From Beduinella massiliensis (GTDB lineage: Bacteria > Bacillota > Clostridia > Christensenellales > Aristaeellaceae), in assembly GCF_900199405.1 (NCBI RefSeq), contig NZ_LT963430.1, positions 3,357,674-3,421,673 of the forward strand: a stretch of 64,000 bases of DNA. Direction: 5' to 3'. Positions 45,796 to 54,229 of this stretch are shown piece by piece. The notes under the pieces are model-generated. The model saw only the letters and a list, made by a program, of their open reading frames with translations, searched no databases and was not told where the DNA came from. The stretch's first letter is position 1, and the number at the start of each line of letters is the position of its first letter. Made by a program: the position numbers and the translations under genes.

Positions 45796-46686
45796 ATGTA
45801 TCAAGGAAAACGTCTGACGCGCAATGACCGCATCTTCAATGTGGCCTTAGGGATATTGCTGACAGTTCTGTGTCTTGTCGTTATCTACCCGCTCTATTAT
45901 ATCCTCATAGCCTCCTTTACAGATCCCGCCGTCGTCAACTCAGGAAAGTTTCTTCTATATCCGGAAAAACCTTTTCTGGACGGGTATGAACGAATTCTGG
46001 AATACAAGCCCTTATGGCGCGGATACACCAATTCTTTTCTCTATATGGGCTTGACGGTCGTCTGTTCGCTCGTGACCACGATCCCCGCCGCCTACGTTTT
46101 ATCCCGGCGCGACATGGTATTTCGGGATGGACTCATGATGATCTTCACGTTTACGATGTTTTTCTCCGGCGGCATGATCCCTTCCTATCTGCTTATCAAG
46201 TCGCTTCATCTGCTGAACACCGCTTGGGCGATCGTATTGCCCAGCGCGTGCAGCGCTTGGAACCTCATCGTCGCCCGAACTTTTTTTCAGGAATCGATCC
46301 CACCCGAACTACTGGAAGCAGCCCGGATCGATGGATGCGATGACTTCACGTTTTTCTTTCGCATCGTACTCCCCCTATCTCAGACCATCATTGCCGTCAT
46401 CGGCCTTTTCTTCGCCGTATCGCAGTGGAATGCGTATTTCAACGCGCTCATGTACATGACCGAAGAAAAGAAGATGCCCCTGCAGGTCGTGCTGCGCAAC
46501 CTAATCCTCATCAATTCCACGACCGACATGCTCGGAGATGCCATGGGGTATGATTCCCGCGCCAAGTTGGCAGAACAGATGAAGTATGGCGTCATCGTCA
46601 TTGGAGCGCTCCCGCTGCTTCTGCTCTACCCATTCCTGCAAAAGTACTTTGCAAAAGGTGTGATGATCGGCGCGATCAAGGGATGA
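45796..46686 (+). CDS. Sugar ABC transporter permease, YtcP-type (importer 3)
   Basis: 296 residues, six membrane helices; coupling loop EAARIDGCDDFTFFFRIVLP; ends AKGVMIGAIKG. Fifteen bases after the LplB-type gene, preceded by AAGGAGG. Confidence 0.94.
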   Translation: MYQGKRLTRNDRIFNVALGILLTVLCLVVIYPLYYILIASFTDPAVVNSGKFLLYPEKPFLDGYERILEYKPLWRGYTNSFLYMGLTVVCSLVTTIPAAYVLSRRDMVFRDGLMMIFTFTMFFSGGMIPSYLLIKSLHLLNTAWAIVLPSACSAWNLIVARTFFQESIPPELLEAARIDGCDDFTFFFRIVLPLSQTIIAVIGLFFAVSQWNAYFNALMYMTEEKKMPLQVVLRNLILINSTTDMLGDAMGYDSRAKLAEQMKYGVIVIGALPLLLLYPFLQKYFAKGVMIGAIKG

Positions 46687-46793
46687 CGTCCCGCCATAAT
46701 GATCAGGAAAGGAGGGCAGCGACTGGGAACCATCCGTCAAAACCGCAAAAAAAAGCAGCATCGAAAAGTTTACATCGAAAAGGAGAATCTGGT

Positions 46794-48488
46794 ATGAAAA
46801 AGAGAAGTATACGCGCTATTCTTTGTTCGTTCGTATGCCTGGCATTGCTCCTGCCCGCCTCGGTTTATGCCGCCCCAGATATCTCGGATATCATGAATGC
46901 GGAGGGACTTCCCATCCTGAAGCAAGACGCTCAAATGCCCGAAATCACGATGTTTATCGCAGCCAATCCATTGCTGCCAGAAGAGCTGAACGATACGATG
47001 TGGGTTAAATACGCAGCCGAAAAGACTGGCATTACCTTTGATTGGCTCAAAAACCCATCGGAAGGGGCGCTGGAAAAGGCCAATCTCCTCCTTGCCAGCG
47101 GCGATTATCCGGACGTCTTCTGGAACACGATCGATGCAAGCGTGATTTCGCAGTACATCGATTCGGGTATCTTCATTCCGACCCAGGATCTAGTGGAACA
47201 GTACATGCCCAACCTCAAAAAAATATTTGAAGAGCGCCCGGAGTACAAGGCCATGTGCACCGCTCCCGACGGCAATATGTACGGGTTCCCCTACATTGAA
47301 GAGATGAAAGGGCTCGTCAATACGCCGGGCGCGATGATTATCAACAAAGACTGGCTGGATCAGCTGGGCCTGCCCGTACCTACGACGTTAGACGAACTGG
47401 CGGACGCAATGCGCGCCATGAAGGGGAAGGATCTGAACGGCAACGGTCTGGATGACGAGTACCCCATGGCTTTCAACTTCATGCAAAACGGAGATTTCGG
47501 AAGCCAAAACATCTTCTGCTCCATCGCCGGCTGCTTCGGTCAGGGCATTCCGATCGTCGGCCAGCAGGACGACTTTCTCACCGCTAAGGAAGGTAAACTC
47601 GTATACACTGCCACGCTCGATGCGTATAAGGACACCGTCGCATGGTTCCATCAAATGTATCAGGAAGGGCTGATTGATCCCGCCTCGTTCTCGCCCAGCA
47701 GTAACCCGCGCGGTATCATCGTAGACAAGATGAATCAGGGCGTCGCACAGATCGGCGTATGCGGCACATGGAACCGCATGTCCGCCGTACCGGACGGCGC
47801 TGTGCGCGAACAGTACGTTGCACTTCCGCGTCTCCAGGGACCCCAAGGAATGTCCGGCGTGGAAAATAACTTCTCTGAGCTCCAGCTTCCTACCGCCTGC
47901 GCCATTACCGACGCCTGCGAATACCCCGAGCTTGTCGCCCGTTTCGTAGACTTCTGCTACGCGCCCTACGAATCGATTTATCTTAACTGGGGCATGCCGG
48001 AGTACATCTTCGTACAGAAAGAAAACGGCCTGATCGGTTACGATTTCGACGAGAACGGTCAGCCCAACCTCAAGGATGGCTTCGCATCGTTTGCCGATAT
48101 GCGCAATTTCTGTACACCGGTTAAAGGATCTCTCGCTATTCTGTCCGATTACTATGACACGATTCTGGAGTACCCCGTCGATACGATGAAATACCTACTG
48201 GAAGGTCAGATTACAAACGGAAAATATGAAATCATGGACGAATTTGAAGCACTCCCGCGGCTTTTCTTCCTGCAGGAAGAGCAAAACACGATTTCCCAGA
48301 TCGTTCCACAGCTGAAAAATATCGTCTCGTCGTATTCCGCCAAATGGATGATGGACGGCGGAGTCGATGAGGAATGGGACGCCTACTTAAAGGATTTGAA
48401 CGCTGCCGGTCTGGACGAGTACCTGCGCATTTACCAGACCGTATACGACCGCTACCTCGCAAGCCTCAAAGCAGCCGGAAACAACTAA
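46794..48488 (+). CDS. Sugar ABC transporter solute-binding protein (importer 3)
   Basis: 564 residues. The signal peptide covers 1-26 (cut near VYA). Family segments: [12 protein letters not shown], a [12 protein letters not shown] metal-like loop, and [15 protein letters not shown] hinge. There is no lipobox at the cleavage site. ATG 46794 has AAAAGGAG upstream. Last gene of the operon, closed by the terminator at 48498. Confidence 0.93.
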   Translation: MKKRSIRAILCSFVCLALLLPASVYAAPDISDIMNAEGLPILKQDAQMPEITMFIAANPLLPEELNDTMWVKYAAEKTGITFDWLKNPSEGALEKANLLLASGDYPDVFWNTIDASVISQYIDSGIFIPTQDLVEQYMPNLKKIFEERPEYKAMCTAPDGNMYGFPYIEEMKGLVNTPGAMIINKDWLDQLGLPVPTTLDELADAMRAMKGKDLNGNGLDDEYPMAFNFMQNGDFGSQNIFCSIAGCFGQGIPIVGQQDDFLTAKEGKLVYTATLDAYKDTVAWFHQMYQEGLIDPASFSPSSNPRGIIVDKMNQGVAQIGVCGTWNRMSAVPDGAVREQYVALPRLQGPQGMSGVENNFSELQLPTACAITDACEYPELVARFVDFCYAPYESIYLNWGMPEYIFVQKENGLIGYDFDENGQPNLKDGFASFADMRNFCTPVKGSLAILSDYYDTILEYPVDTMKYLLEGQITNGKYEIMDEFEALPRLFFLQEEQNTISQIVPQLKNIVSSYSAKWMMDGGVDEEWDAYLKDLNAAGLDEYLRIYQTVYDRYLASLKAAGNN

Positions 48489-48497
48489 CGCCGATCC

Positions 48498-48530
48498 CCC
48501 GGAAGGTTTTCGCCTTCCGGGGTCTTCCAC
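48498..48530 (+). terminator. Terminator of the importer 3 operon
   Basis: Stem CCCCGGAAGG / CCTTCCGGGG (ending 48523) with a 6-nt loop, followed by TCTTCC, a weak T-tract. Confidence 0.7.
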
Positions 48531-48557
48531 GTCCTGTGCGTATCTTTCCAGATGGGT

Positions 48558-49226
48558 TCAGTTCGCCCCCTCCAACCTTCCGTCCTTCACGCGCACCTGC
48601 CTGCCCGCGCGCGCGGCGACGCCCGGGTCGTGTGTGATGAGCACGACGGTGCGGCCCTGCGCGTTGAGCGCGCAGAGCAGGTCCATCACGTCCCGGCTTG
48701 CGCGCGAATCCAGATTGCCCGTCGGTTCGTCCGCGAGCAGCACGGGCGGGTCGGTCACCAGCGCCCGCGCGATGGCCACGCGCTGCTGCTGCCCGCCGGA
48801 AAGCTGGCTGGGCCGGTGGCGCATGCGCGCGTCCAGCCCCACCCGAACCAGCGCGTCGCCCGCGCGCCGCCTGCGTTCCTTCGCGCCCACGCCCGCGATC
48901 ATCAGCGGCAATTCGACGTTCTCCAGCGCCGTAAGACGCGGCAGCAGCTGAAAGCCCTGAAACACGAACCCGATCTTCCGCCCGCGCACCGCCGCGAGCT
49001 CGTCCGCGCCCAGCAGCTCCACGTTCACGCCGTCCAGCCGGTACGCGCCCGCGCTCGGCCTGTCCAGGCAGCCCATGATGTTCATCAGCGTCGACTTGCC
49101 GGAGCCCGACGGCCCGATGACCGCCACGAACTCGCCCCTGCTTACGAAGAGATTCACGTCCGCCAGCGCGTCGACCTCGCCGTCCCCCATGCGGTATTTC
49201 TTGCCGATATGTGAAAGTTCGATCAT
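48558..49226 (-). CDS. ABC transporter ATP-binding protein, MacB/LolD-type
   Basis: 222 residues. Walker [10 protein letters not shown] (38-46), Q-loop FQGFQLLP, signature LSGGQQQR, Walker [11 protein letters not shown]-loop ITHD. These ATPases normally pair with a MacB/FtsX-like permease encoded next to them and export lipids, peptides or antibiotics. Here both flanks hold unrelated genes, so the partner is absent or elsewhere. The gene is transcribed toward importer 3. Confidence 0.92.
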   Translation of the reverse strand: MIELSHIGKKYRMGDGEVDALADVNLFVSRGEFVAVIGPSGSGKSTLMNIMGCLDRPSAGAYRLDGVNVELLGADELAAVRGRKIGFVFQGFQLLPRLTALENVELPLMIAGVGAKERRRRAGDALVRVGLDARMRHRPSQLSGGQQQRVAIARALVTDPPVLLADEPTGNLDSRASRDVMDLLCALNAQGRTVVLITHDPGVAARAGRQVRVKDGRLEGAN

Positions 49227-49416
49227 CCGTTCATTGCCCCAATCTGCCGTTTCGCTCCGTATCTACCACGCTATTTTGGCATCCGGCGCCGCGCTTATGC
49301 TTGTGGCTCCTTCCTCTTTTGCCCGCGCCTTCCAGAAACGCCCTTTTTTGTCGCAGGCAGGAGTTGAAGGGCGCGCGGCGAACCTTCCAAAGGAGAAAAG
49401 CAAGGGAGGCGCGCGC

Positions 49417-50394
49417 ATGAGGGATGAGCTGCTCCGCCGCCTCGCGGCCATCACGCCCGAGGAGGAGCGCCTGCTGCGCGGCGCGCAGGTGGACCGCGCC
49501 GCCTATACCTACGCGCGCGACTTCACGGTGGACAGGGACAAGATGCTCCGCCGCGGACAGATGATCGCGCTTCGCAAGCACACGCGCTTCGCGGCCTTCC
49601 CGCGCCATGGGCACAACTACGTCGAGATCCTCTACATGGTGCAGGGCGAGACGACGCATATCCTGGACGACGCACAGACCGTCACGCTGCGCGCGGGCGA
49701 GCTGCTGCTGCTCGGCCAAAGCGCCTTCCACGCCATCGACCGCGCGGGCGCGGGCGACATCGCCGTCAACCTCATCGTGCTGCCGCAGTTCTTCGATACC
49801 GCGGCCGAGCGCATCGGGCAGGACACGCTGCTCGGCCGCTTCCTGACCGACTGCCTGCGCCCGCAGCCCGCGCCGGAGCCGGGCGTGCCGGACTATCTGC
49901 TCTTTCACGTCGCGGACGAAATGCCGGTGCAGAACCTGCTGGAAAACCTGATCTACAGCCTGCTCATCCCGGACGAGGGGCGGCGCGGGCTGGAGAAGGC
50001 CACGATGGAGCTGCTCTTCATGCACCTGGCCGCCTGCCTCACCCGCGCGGAATACGCCCAGCCGGCCCGCGCGCAGGACGCGCTCGTGCTCGCTGTGCTG
50101 CGCGACATCGAGGAAAATTATGCGCAAAGCTCGCTTTACGCCCTCTCGGCGCGAACCGGCGTGCCGCTGCCGCGCCTCTCCCGCCTTGTGCACGCCGCGA
50201 CCGGCCAGACCTACCGCGAGCTGCTGAGCCGAAAGCGGCTGGACAAGGCGGCCTACCTGCTGCGCACGTCGGCGCTCACCGTGGGCCAGGTGATCGAGCT
50301 GGTCGGATACGACAACACGAGCTACTTCCACCGTGCCTTCCGCGCGCGCTTCGGCCTGACGCCCGCGGCGTACAGGAAGCAAATGAGGACGTGA
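49417..50394 (+). CDS. AraC-family regulator of L-rhamnose genes (RhaS/RhaR-like)
   Basis: 325 residues. An N-terminal cupin sensor (HTRFAAFPRHGHNYVEILYMVQG, then LRAGELLLLGQSAFHAI) is followed by the AraC DNA-binding domain (LSARTGVPLPRLSRLVHAATG and VIELVGYDNTSYFHRAF). ATG 49417 has GGGAGG 7 bases upstream; the upstream frame to 49075 is a shadow. It is placed directly before rhaB-rhaA-rhaD, so it most likely activates them with L-rhamnose as inducer (context). Confidence 0.88.
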   Translation: MRDELLRRLAAITPEEERLLRGAQVDRAAYTYARDFTVDRDKMLRRGQMIALRKHTRFAAFPRHGHNYVEILYMVQGETTHILDDAQTVTLRAGELLLLGQSAFHAIDRAGAGDIAVNLIVLPQFFDTAAERIGQDTLLGRFLTDCLRPQPAPEPGVPDYLLFHVADEMPVQNLLENLIYSLLIPDEGRRGLEKATMELLFMHLAACLTRAEYAQPARAQDALVLAVLRDIEENYAQSSLYALSARTGVPLPRLSRLVHAATGQTYRELLSRKRLDKAAYLLRTSALTVGQVIELVGYDNTSYFHRAFRARFGLTPAAYRKQMRT

Positions 50395-50428
50395 ATTTCG
50401 TCAAATCACGTCCTTTCTTTTTATTTCG
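50386..50428 (+). terminator. Terminator of the AraC-type gene
   Basis: Stem AGGACGTGA (50386-50394) / TCACGTCCT (50406-50414), the left arm containing the stop codon, followed by a T-rich run. Confidence 0.75.
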
Positions 50429-50442
50429 GACGCCTTTATACT
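50414..50442 (+). promoter_or_regulatory. Weak promoter of the rha genes
   Basis: TATACT (50437-50442) with a poor -35 (TTTCTT, 50414-50419) at 17 bp, as expected of a promoter needing an AraC-type activator. Confidence 0.45.
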
Positions 50443-50478
50443 GAAAGCAGCGAACGAAATGAAAAGGGAGGGATTTCC

Positions 50479-51876
50479 TTGCCACGGGCCTATTTGGCCA
50501 TCGACATCGGCGCGTCGAGCGGGCGGCACATGCTGGGCTCCATCGAGGAGGGGCAGCTGACGCTGCGCGAGGTATACCGCTTTGAAAACGGCATGCAGCA
50601 GCGCGGCGGGCGGCTTATCTGGGACGCGGACGCGCTCTTTGAGCACGTGCTGCGCGGCATGGAGGCGTGTCATGCGCTGGGCGTGACGCCGGTCTCCGTA
50701 GGCATTGACACCTGGGCGGTGGACTTCGCGCTGCTGGACGAGGCGGGCGCGCGCATCGGGGATACGGTCGCCTATCGCGACAGCCGCACGCAGGGCATGG
50801 ACGCGCTGCTCAGCCGGGTGCTGTCCGAATCCGCGCTCTACGCGCGCACCGGCATTCAAAAGCAGCCGTTTAACACGGTGTATCAGCTGCTCGCGCTGCG
50901 GGAACAGGAACCGGAGGCGCTCTTAAGTGCCCGGCGCCTGCTGATGATGCCGGAATACCTGCACTATCGCCTGACCGGCGAGGCAATCAGCGAATACACG
51001 AACGCCTCGACGACGGCGCTGATGGACGCCCGCGCGCGGGACTGGGACTTCTCCCTCATCGACGCGCTCGGCCTTCCCCGCCGTCTGTTCGGGCCCCTGC
51101 ATCAGCCGGGCGAACGAGTTGGCGCGCTGTCGCCGGAAATCGCGGCGCGCGTGGGCTTTCATTGCGACGTGGTGCTGCCGCCCACGCACGACACGGCGGC
51201 GGCGGTGCTGGCCGCGCCGGTCGAGGCGGGCGACGCCTACCTGTCCAGCGGCACCTGGAGCCTGATGGGCGTGGAGCTGGACGCGCCCGTGCTGAGCGAG
51301 GAAAGCCGCCTGGCGAACGTCACGAACGAAGGCGGCTGCTTTGGGAGCATCCGCTACCTCAAAAACATCATGGGGCTCTGGATCGTCCAGTGCATCCGGC
51401 GTGAGCTTCCGGGGAAGCCGGACTTCGGCGCGCTGGCGGAAGCCGCACGGGCGGCGGACGGCTTTGAAGGCCGCATCGACGTGGACGATCCCGCCTTCCT
51501 CGCGCCGGAAAACATGACGCGGGCGGTGCAGGCGGCGTGCGCCGCGAGCGGCCAGCCCGTGCCGAAATCCCCGGGCGAGCTCTGCGCCTGCGTGTACCAC
51601 AGCCTCGCGGAGAGCTATGCGCGGACGGTGCGGGAGCTGGAAGCGCTCACCGGGCAGCCCATCCGGCGCGTGTGCATCGTCGGCGGCGGGTGCAGGAACG
51701 GCTACCTGAACGAGCTGACCGCGCGCGCCTGCGGGCGTCCCGTCACGGCGGGCCCGGCGGAGGCCACGGCGCTGGGCAACGTGCTGGCGCAGATGCTCGG
51801 CGCGGGCGAGCTCCAAACGAAGGAGCAGGCGCGGGCGCTGGTGCGCCGCAGCTTCGACACCCTCTCGTATTCATAG
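50479..51876 (+). CDS. rhaB: Rhamnulokinase
   Basis: 465 residues, TTG start with AGGGAGGG upstream. FGGY-kinase features: LAIDIGASSGRHMLG (phosphate loop 1), GIDTWAVDF, the SSGTWSLMG segment typical of rhamnulokinase, and the C-terminal VGGGCRNGYLNELTA with ATALGN. It phosphorylates L-rhamnulose to rhamnulose 1-phosphate. First of the three rha catabolic genes. Confidence 0.95.
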   Translation: MPRAYLAIDIGASSGRHMLGSIEEGQLTLREVYRFENGMQQRGGRLIWDADALFEHVLRGMEACHALGVTPVSVGIDTWAVDFALLDEAGARIGDTVAYRDSRTQGMDALLSRVLSESALYARTGIQKQPFNTVYQLLALREQEPEALLSARRLLMMPEYLHYRLTGEAISEYTNASTTALMDARARDWDFSLIDALGLPRRLFGPLHQPGERVGALSPEIAARVGFHCDVVLPPTHDTAAAVLAAPVEAGDAYLSSGTWSLMGVELDAPVLSEESRLANVTNEGGCFGSIRYLKNIMGLWIVQCIRRELPGKPDFGALAEAARAADGFEGRIDVDDPAFLAPENMTRAVQAACAASGQPVPKSPGELCACVYHSLAESYARTVRELEALTGQPIRRVCIVGGGCRNGYLNELTARACGRPVTAGPAEATALGNVLAQMLGAGELQTKEQARALVRRSFDTLSYS

Positions 51877-51940
51877 CGTCAGGGAAGGGATTCCCAAGGA
51901 ACGCGCCCCGAGCAATCCGCACAGCCGTTGCTTCCCGCCC

Positions 51941-52049
51941 GTTCCTTTCTTTGAAGGAACCCCTCTGGTTCCCGCTTTTTCGCTGCCGCTGATTCTTTTT
52001 TGCGGAGGCTCTGCCCCCGCGCCCCGGCCGAAGGGGCCAGCCCCTTCGG
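51941..52049. repeat. Hairpin-rich intergenic element between rhaB and rhaA
   Basis: Contains the inverted repeats GTTCCTT/AAGGAAC (51941-51960), GGAACC/GGTTCC (51956-51972) and CCGAAGGGG/CCCCTTCGG (52028-52049, 4-nt loop). No coding potential. It may reduce or stabilise read-through into rhaA. Confidence 0.6.
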
Positions 52050-52095
52050 AATCCCTACCCAACAAACAGGCTTTTCTTTATAAAGGAGGTTCCCC

Positions 52096-53340
52096 ATGAA
52101 CGCATACGAATTGGCCAGGGCCCAATACGCATCCATCGGCGTGGACACCGAGCGGGCCCTCTCGCTGCTGCTCGCCCAGCCCATCTCCATCCACTGCTGG
52201 CAGGGCGACGACGTGACCGGCTTTGAAAACGCGGGCGAGGCGCTCTCCGGCGGCATTCAGGCGACGGGCAACTATCCCGGCAAGGCCCGCAGCCCCCAGG
52301 AGCTCATGCAGGACATGGACAAGGCGCTCTCGCTCGTCCCCGGCAAGCACCGCATCAACCTGCACGCGAGCTACGCCGTCTTCTCCGGCGCGCCCCGCGA
52401 GCGCGACCAGCTCCTGCCGGAGGACTTCGACGCCTGGGTGGACTACGCGGCGGCGCGCGGCCTGGGCATCGACTTTAACCCCACCTTCTTCTCGCACCCC
52501 ATGGTGAAGGACAACCTGACCCTCTCGTCGCCGGACGAGGCGGTGCGCGCCTTCTGGGTGCGCCACGGCATCGCCTGCCGCCGCGTCGCCTCCGCCATCG
52601 CCGCGCGGCTGGGCTCGCCGGTGCTCTGCAACGTCTGGATTCCGGACGGCTATAAGGACGTGCCCGCCGACCGCCTGGGGCCGCGCCTGCGCCTGCAAAA
52701 GAGCCTGGACGAAATCTTCGCGGAAGCGCTGCCCGGCGTCATCGACTGCGTGGAGAGCAAGGTCTTCGGCATCGGCCTGGAGGCGTTCACCGTCGGTTCC
52801 AGCGAATTCTACATCGCCTACGCCGCGCGGCATCCCAGCGTCTACACGCTGCTGGACAACGGCCACTACCACCCGCAGGAATTCGTCAGCGACAAGATCC
52901 CCGCGCTGCTCTGCGCCTTTGACAAGGTGCCCCTGCACGTGACGCGCCCCATGCGCTGGGACAGCGACCACGTCGTGCGCCTGGAGGGCGAGCTGTGCGA
53001 AATCGCCAAGGAAATCGTGCGAAACGACGCGCTCTCCCGGGTGCTGATCGGGCTGGACTTCTTCGACGCCTCGATCAACCGCGTCGCCGCGTGGGTCGTC
53101 GGCGTCCGCGCCATGCAGCGCGCGCTGCTGCAGGCCCTGCTGACGCCCTGGGAGGACCTGAAGCGGCTGCAGGACGGCGCGCGCTTCACGCGGCTTCTGG
53201 CGCTGGACGAGGAGTACAAGGGCTATCCCTGGGGCGCTGTGTGGGACGAGGCCTGCCGCCGCGCGGGCGTGCCCGAGCGCGAGGCGTGGCTGGACGAGGT
53301 CGAGGCGTACGAACGGGACGTGCTCTCAAAGCGCGCCTGA
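52096..53340 (+). CDS. rhaA: L-rhamnose isomerase
   Basis: 414 residues (E. coli 419). GDDVTGFE and the TIM-barrel metal-site segments GIGLEAFTVGSSEFY, LDNGHYHP, RWDSDHVV and LDFFDASINR are those of RhaA. It converts L-rhamnose to L-rhamnulose. AAAGGAGG precedes the ATG. It lies 16 bp before rhaD; rhaB is separated from it by a 219-bp hairpin-rich gap. Confidence 0.97.
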   Translation: MNAYELARAQYASIGVDTERALSLLLAQPISIHCWQGDDVTGFENAGEALSGGIQATGNYPGKARSPQELMQDMDKALSLVPGKHRINLHASYAVFSGAPRERDQLLPEDFDAWVDYAAARGLGIDFNPTFFSHPMVKDNLTLSSPDEAVRAFWVRHGIACRRVASAIAARLGSPVLCNVWIPDGYKDVPADRLGPRLRLQKSLDEIFAEALPGVIDCVESKVFGIGLEAFTVGSSEFYIAYAARHPSVYTLLDNGHYHPQEFVSDKIPALLCAFDKVPLHVTRPMRWDSDHVVRLEGELCEIAKEIVRNDALSRVLIGLDFFDASINRVAAWVVGVRAMQRALLQALLTPWEDLKRLQDGARFTRLLALDEEYKGYPWGAVWDEACRRAGVPEREAWLDEVEAYERDVLSKRA

Positions 53341-53356
53341 AAGGGAGGAATACAGG

Positions 53357-54181
53357 ATGAACAGCATCTTTGACATCGACTGCATGCGGGAATACATTCA
53401 CACCTGCGAGCTGGGCTGGCAGCAGGGCTGGCACGAGCGCAACGGAGGCAACCTGACCTACCGCATGACGCAGGACGAGGCCGCCCTCGCGGAGCCGTAC
53501 TTCACCTATCACCGCCCCTACGTTCAGATGGGCGTGTGCGCGCCGCACCTGGCGGGCGAGCACTTCATCGCCACCGGCAGCGGCAAGTTCTTTCAAAACG
53601 TCAAGCGCGCGCCGCAGGACAACATCTGCATCGTGCAGATCAACGACGCGGGCGACAGCTTCCGCATCGTCTGGGGGCTGGAAAAGGGCGGGCGGCCCAC
53701 GAGCGAGTTTGAAAGCCACTTCATGAACCATGCCGTGCGCGTGAAGGCCACGGACGGCGCCTGCCGCGTGATCTACCACGCGCACCCGGCGAACGTCATC
53801 GCCCTCACCTACGTGCTGCCGCTCACGAGCCGCGACTTCTCGCGCGCCCTGTGGAAGAGCGCCACGGAATGCCCCGTCGTCTTTCCGCAGGGCGTCGGCG
53901 TCGTGCCCTGGATGGTGCCCGGCGGCCCGCAGATCGCGCTGGCGACGAGCGAGCTCATGAAGGCGTTCGATGCCGCAGTCTGGGCGCACCACGGCCTGTT
54001 CGCCTCCGGCCCGGACTTTGACACGACGTTTGGCCTGATGCACACCATCGAAAAGGCGGCCCAGATTCACGTGCTGGCGCTCTCCTGCGGCCAGGGCATC
54101 CGCCAAACCATCAGCGACGACGACCTGCGCGCCATCGCGCGCGACTTTCACGTCGAGATCAACGAAGACTTCCTGGACTGA
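53357..54181 (+). CDS. rhaD: Rhamnulose-1-phosphate aldolase
   Basis: 274 residues, the same length as E. coli RhaD, and the zinc/catalytic residues fall at the same numbers: Glu117 (SEFES), His141 and His143 (YHAHP) and His212 (AHHGLF). It cleaves rhamnulose 1-phosphate to dihydroxyacetone phosphate and L-lactaldehyde. GGGAGGA precedes the ATG. Completes the rhamnose pathway; no rhamnose mutarotase or dedicated rhamnose permease is in the window. Confidence 0.97.
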   Translation: MNSIFDIDCMREYIHTCELGWQQGWHERNGGNLTYRMTQDEAALAEPYFTYHRPYVQMGVCAPHLAGEHFIATGSGKFFQNVKRAPQDNICIVQINDAGDSFRIVWGLEKGGRPTSEFESHFMNHAVRVKATDGACRVIYHAHPANVIALTYVLPLTSRDFSRALWKSATECPVVFPQGVGVVPWMVPGGPQIALATSELMKAFDAAVWAHHGLFASGPDFDTTFGLMHTIEKAAQIHVLALSCGQGIRQTISDDDLRAIARDFHVEINEDFLD

Positions 54182-54190
54182 CGCCAGAAA

Positions 54191-54228
54191 AGACGCCCCG
54201 GCCTTCTTTACGGAAAGCCGGGGCGTCT
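54191..54228. terminator. Terminator between rhaD and the AraC-type gene
   Basis: Stem AGACGCCCCGGC (54191-54202) / GCCGGGGCGTCT (54217-54228); the T-run (TTTTCT) is on the minus-strand side. Confidence 0.8.
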
Positions 54229-54229
54229 G

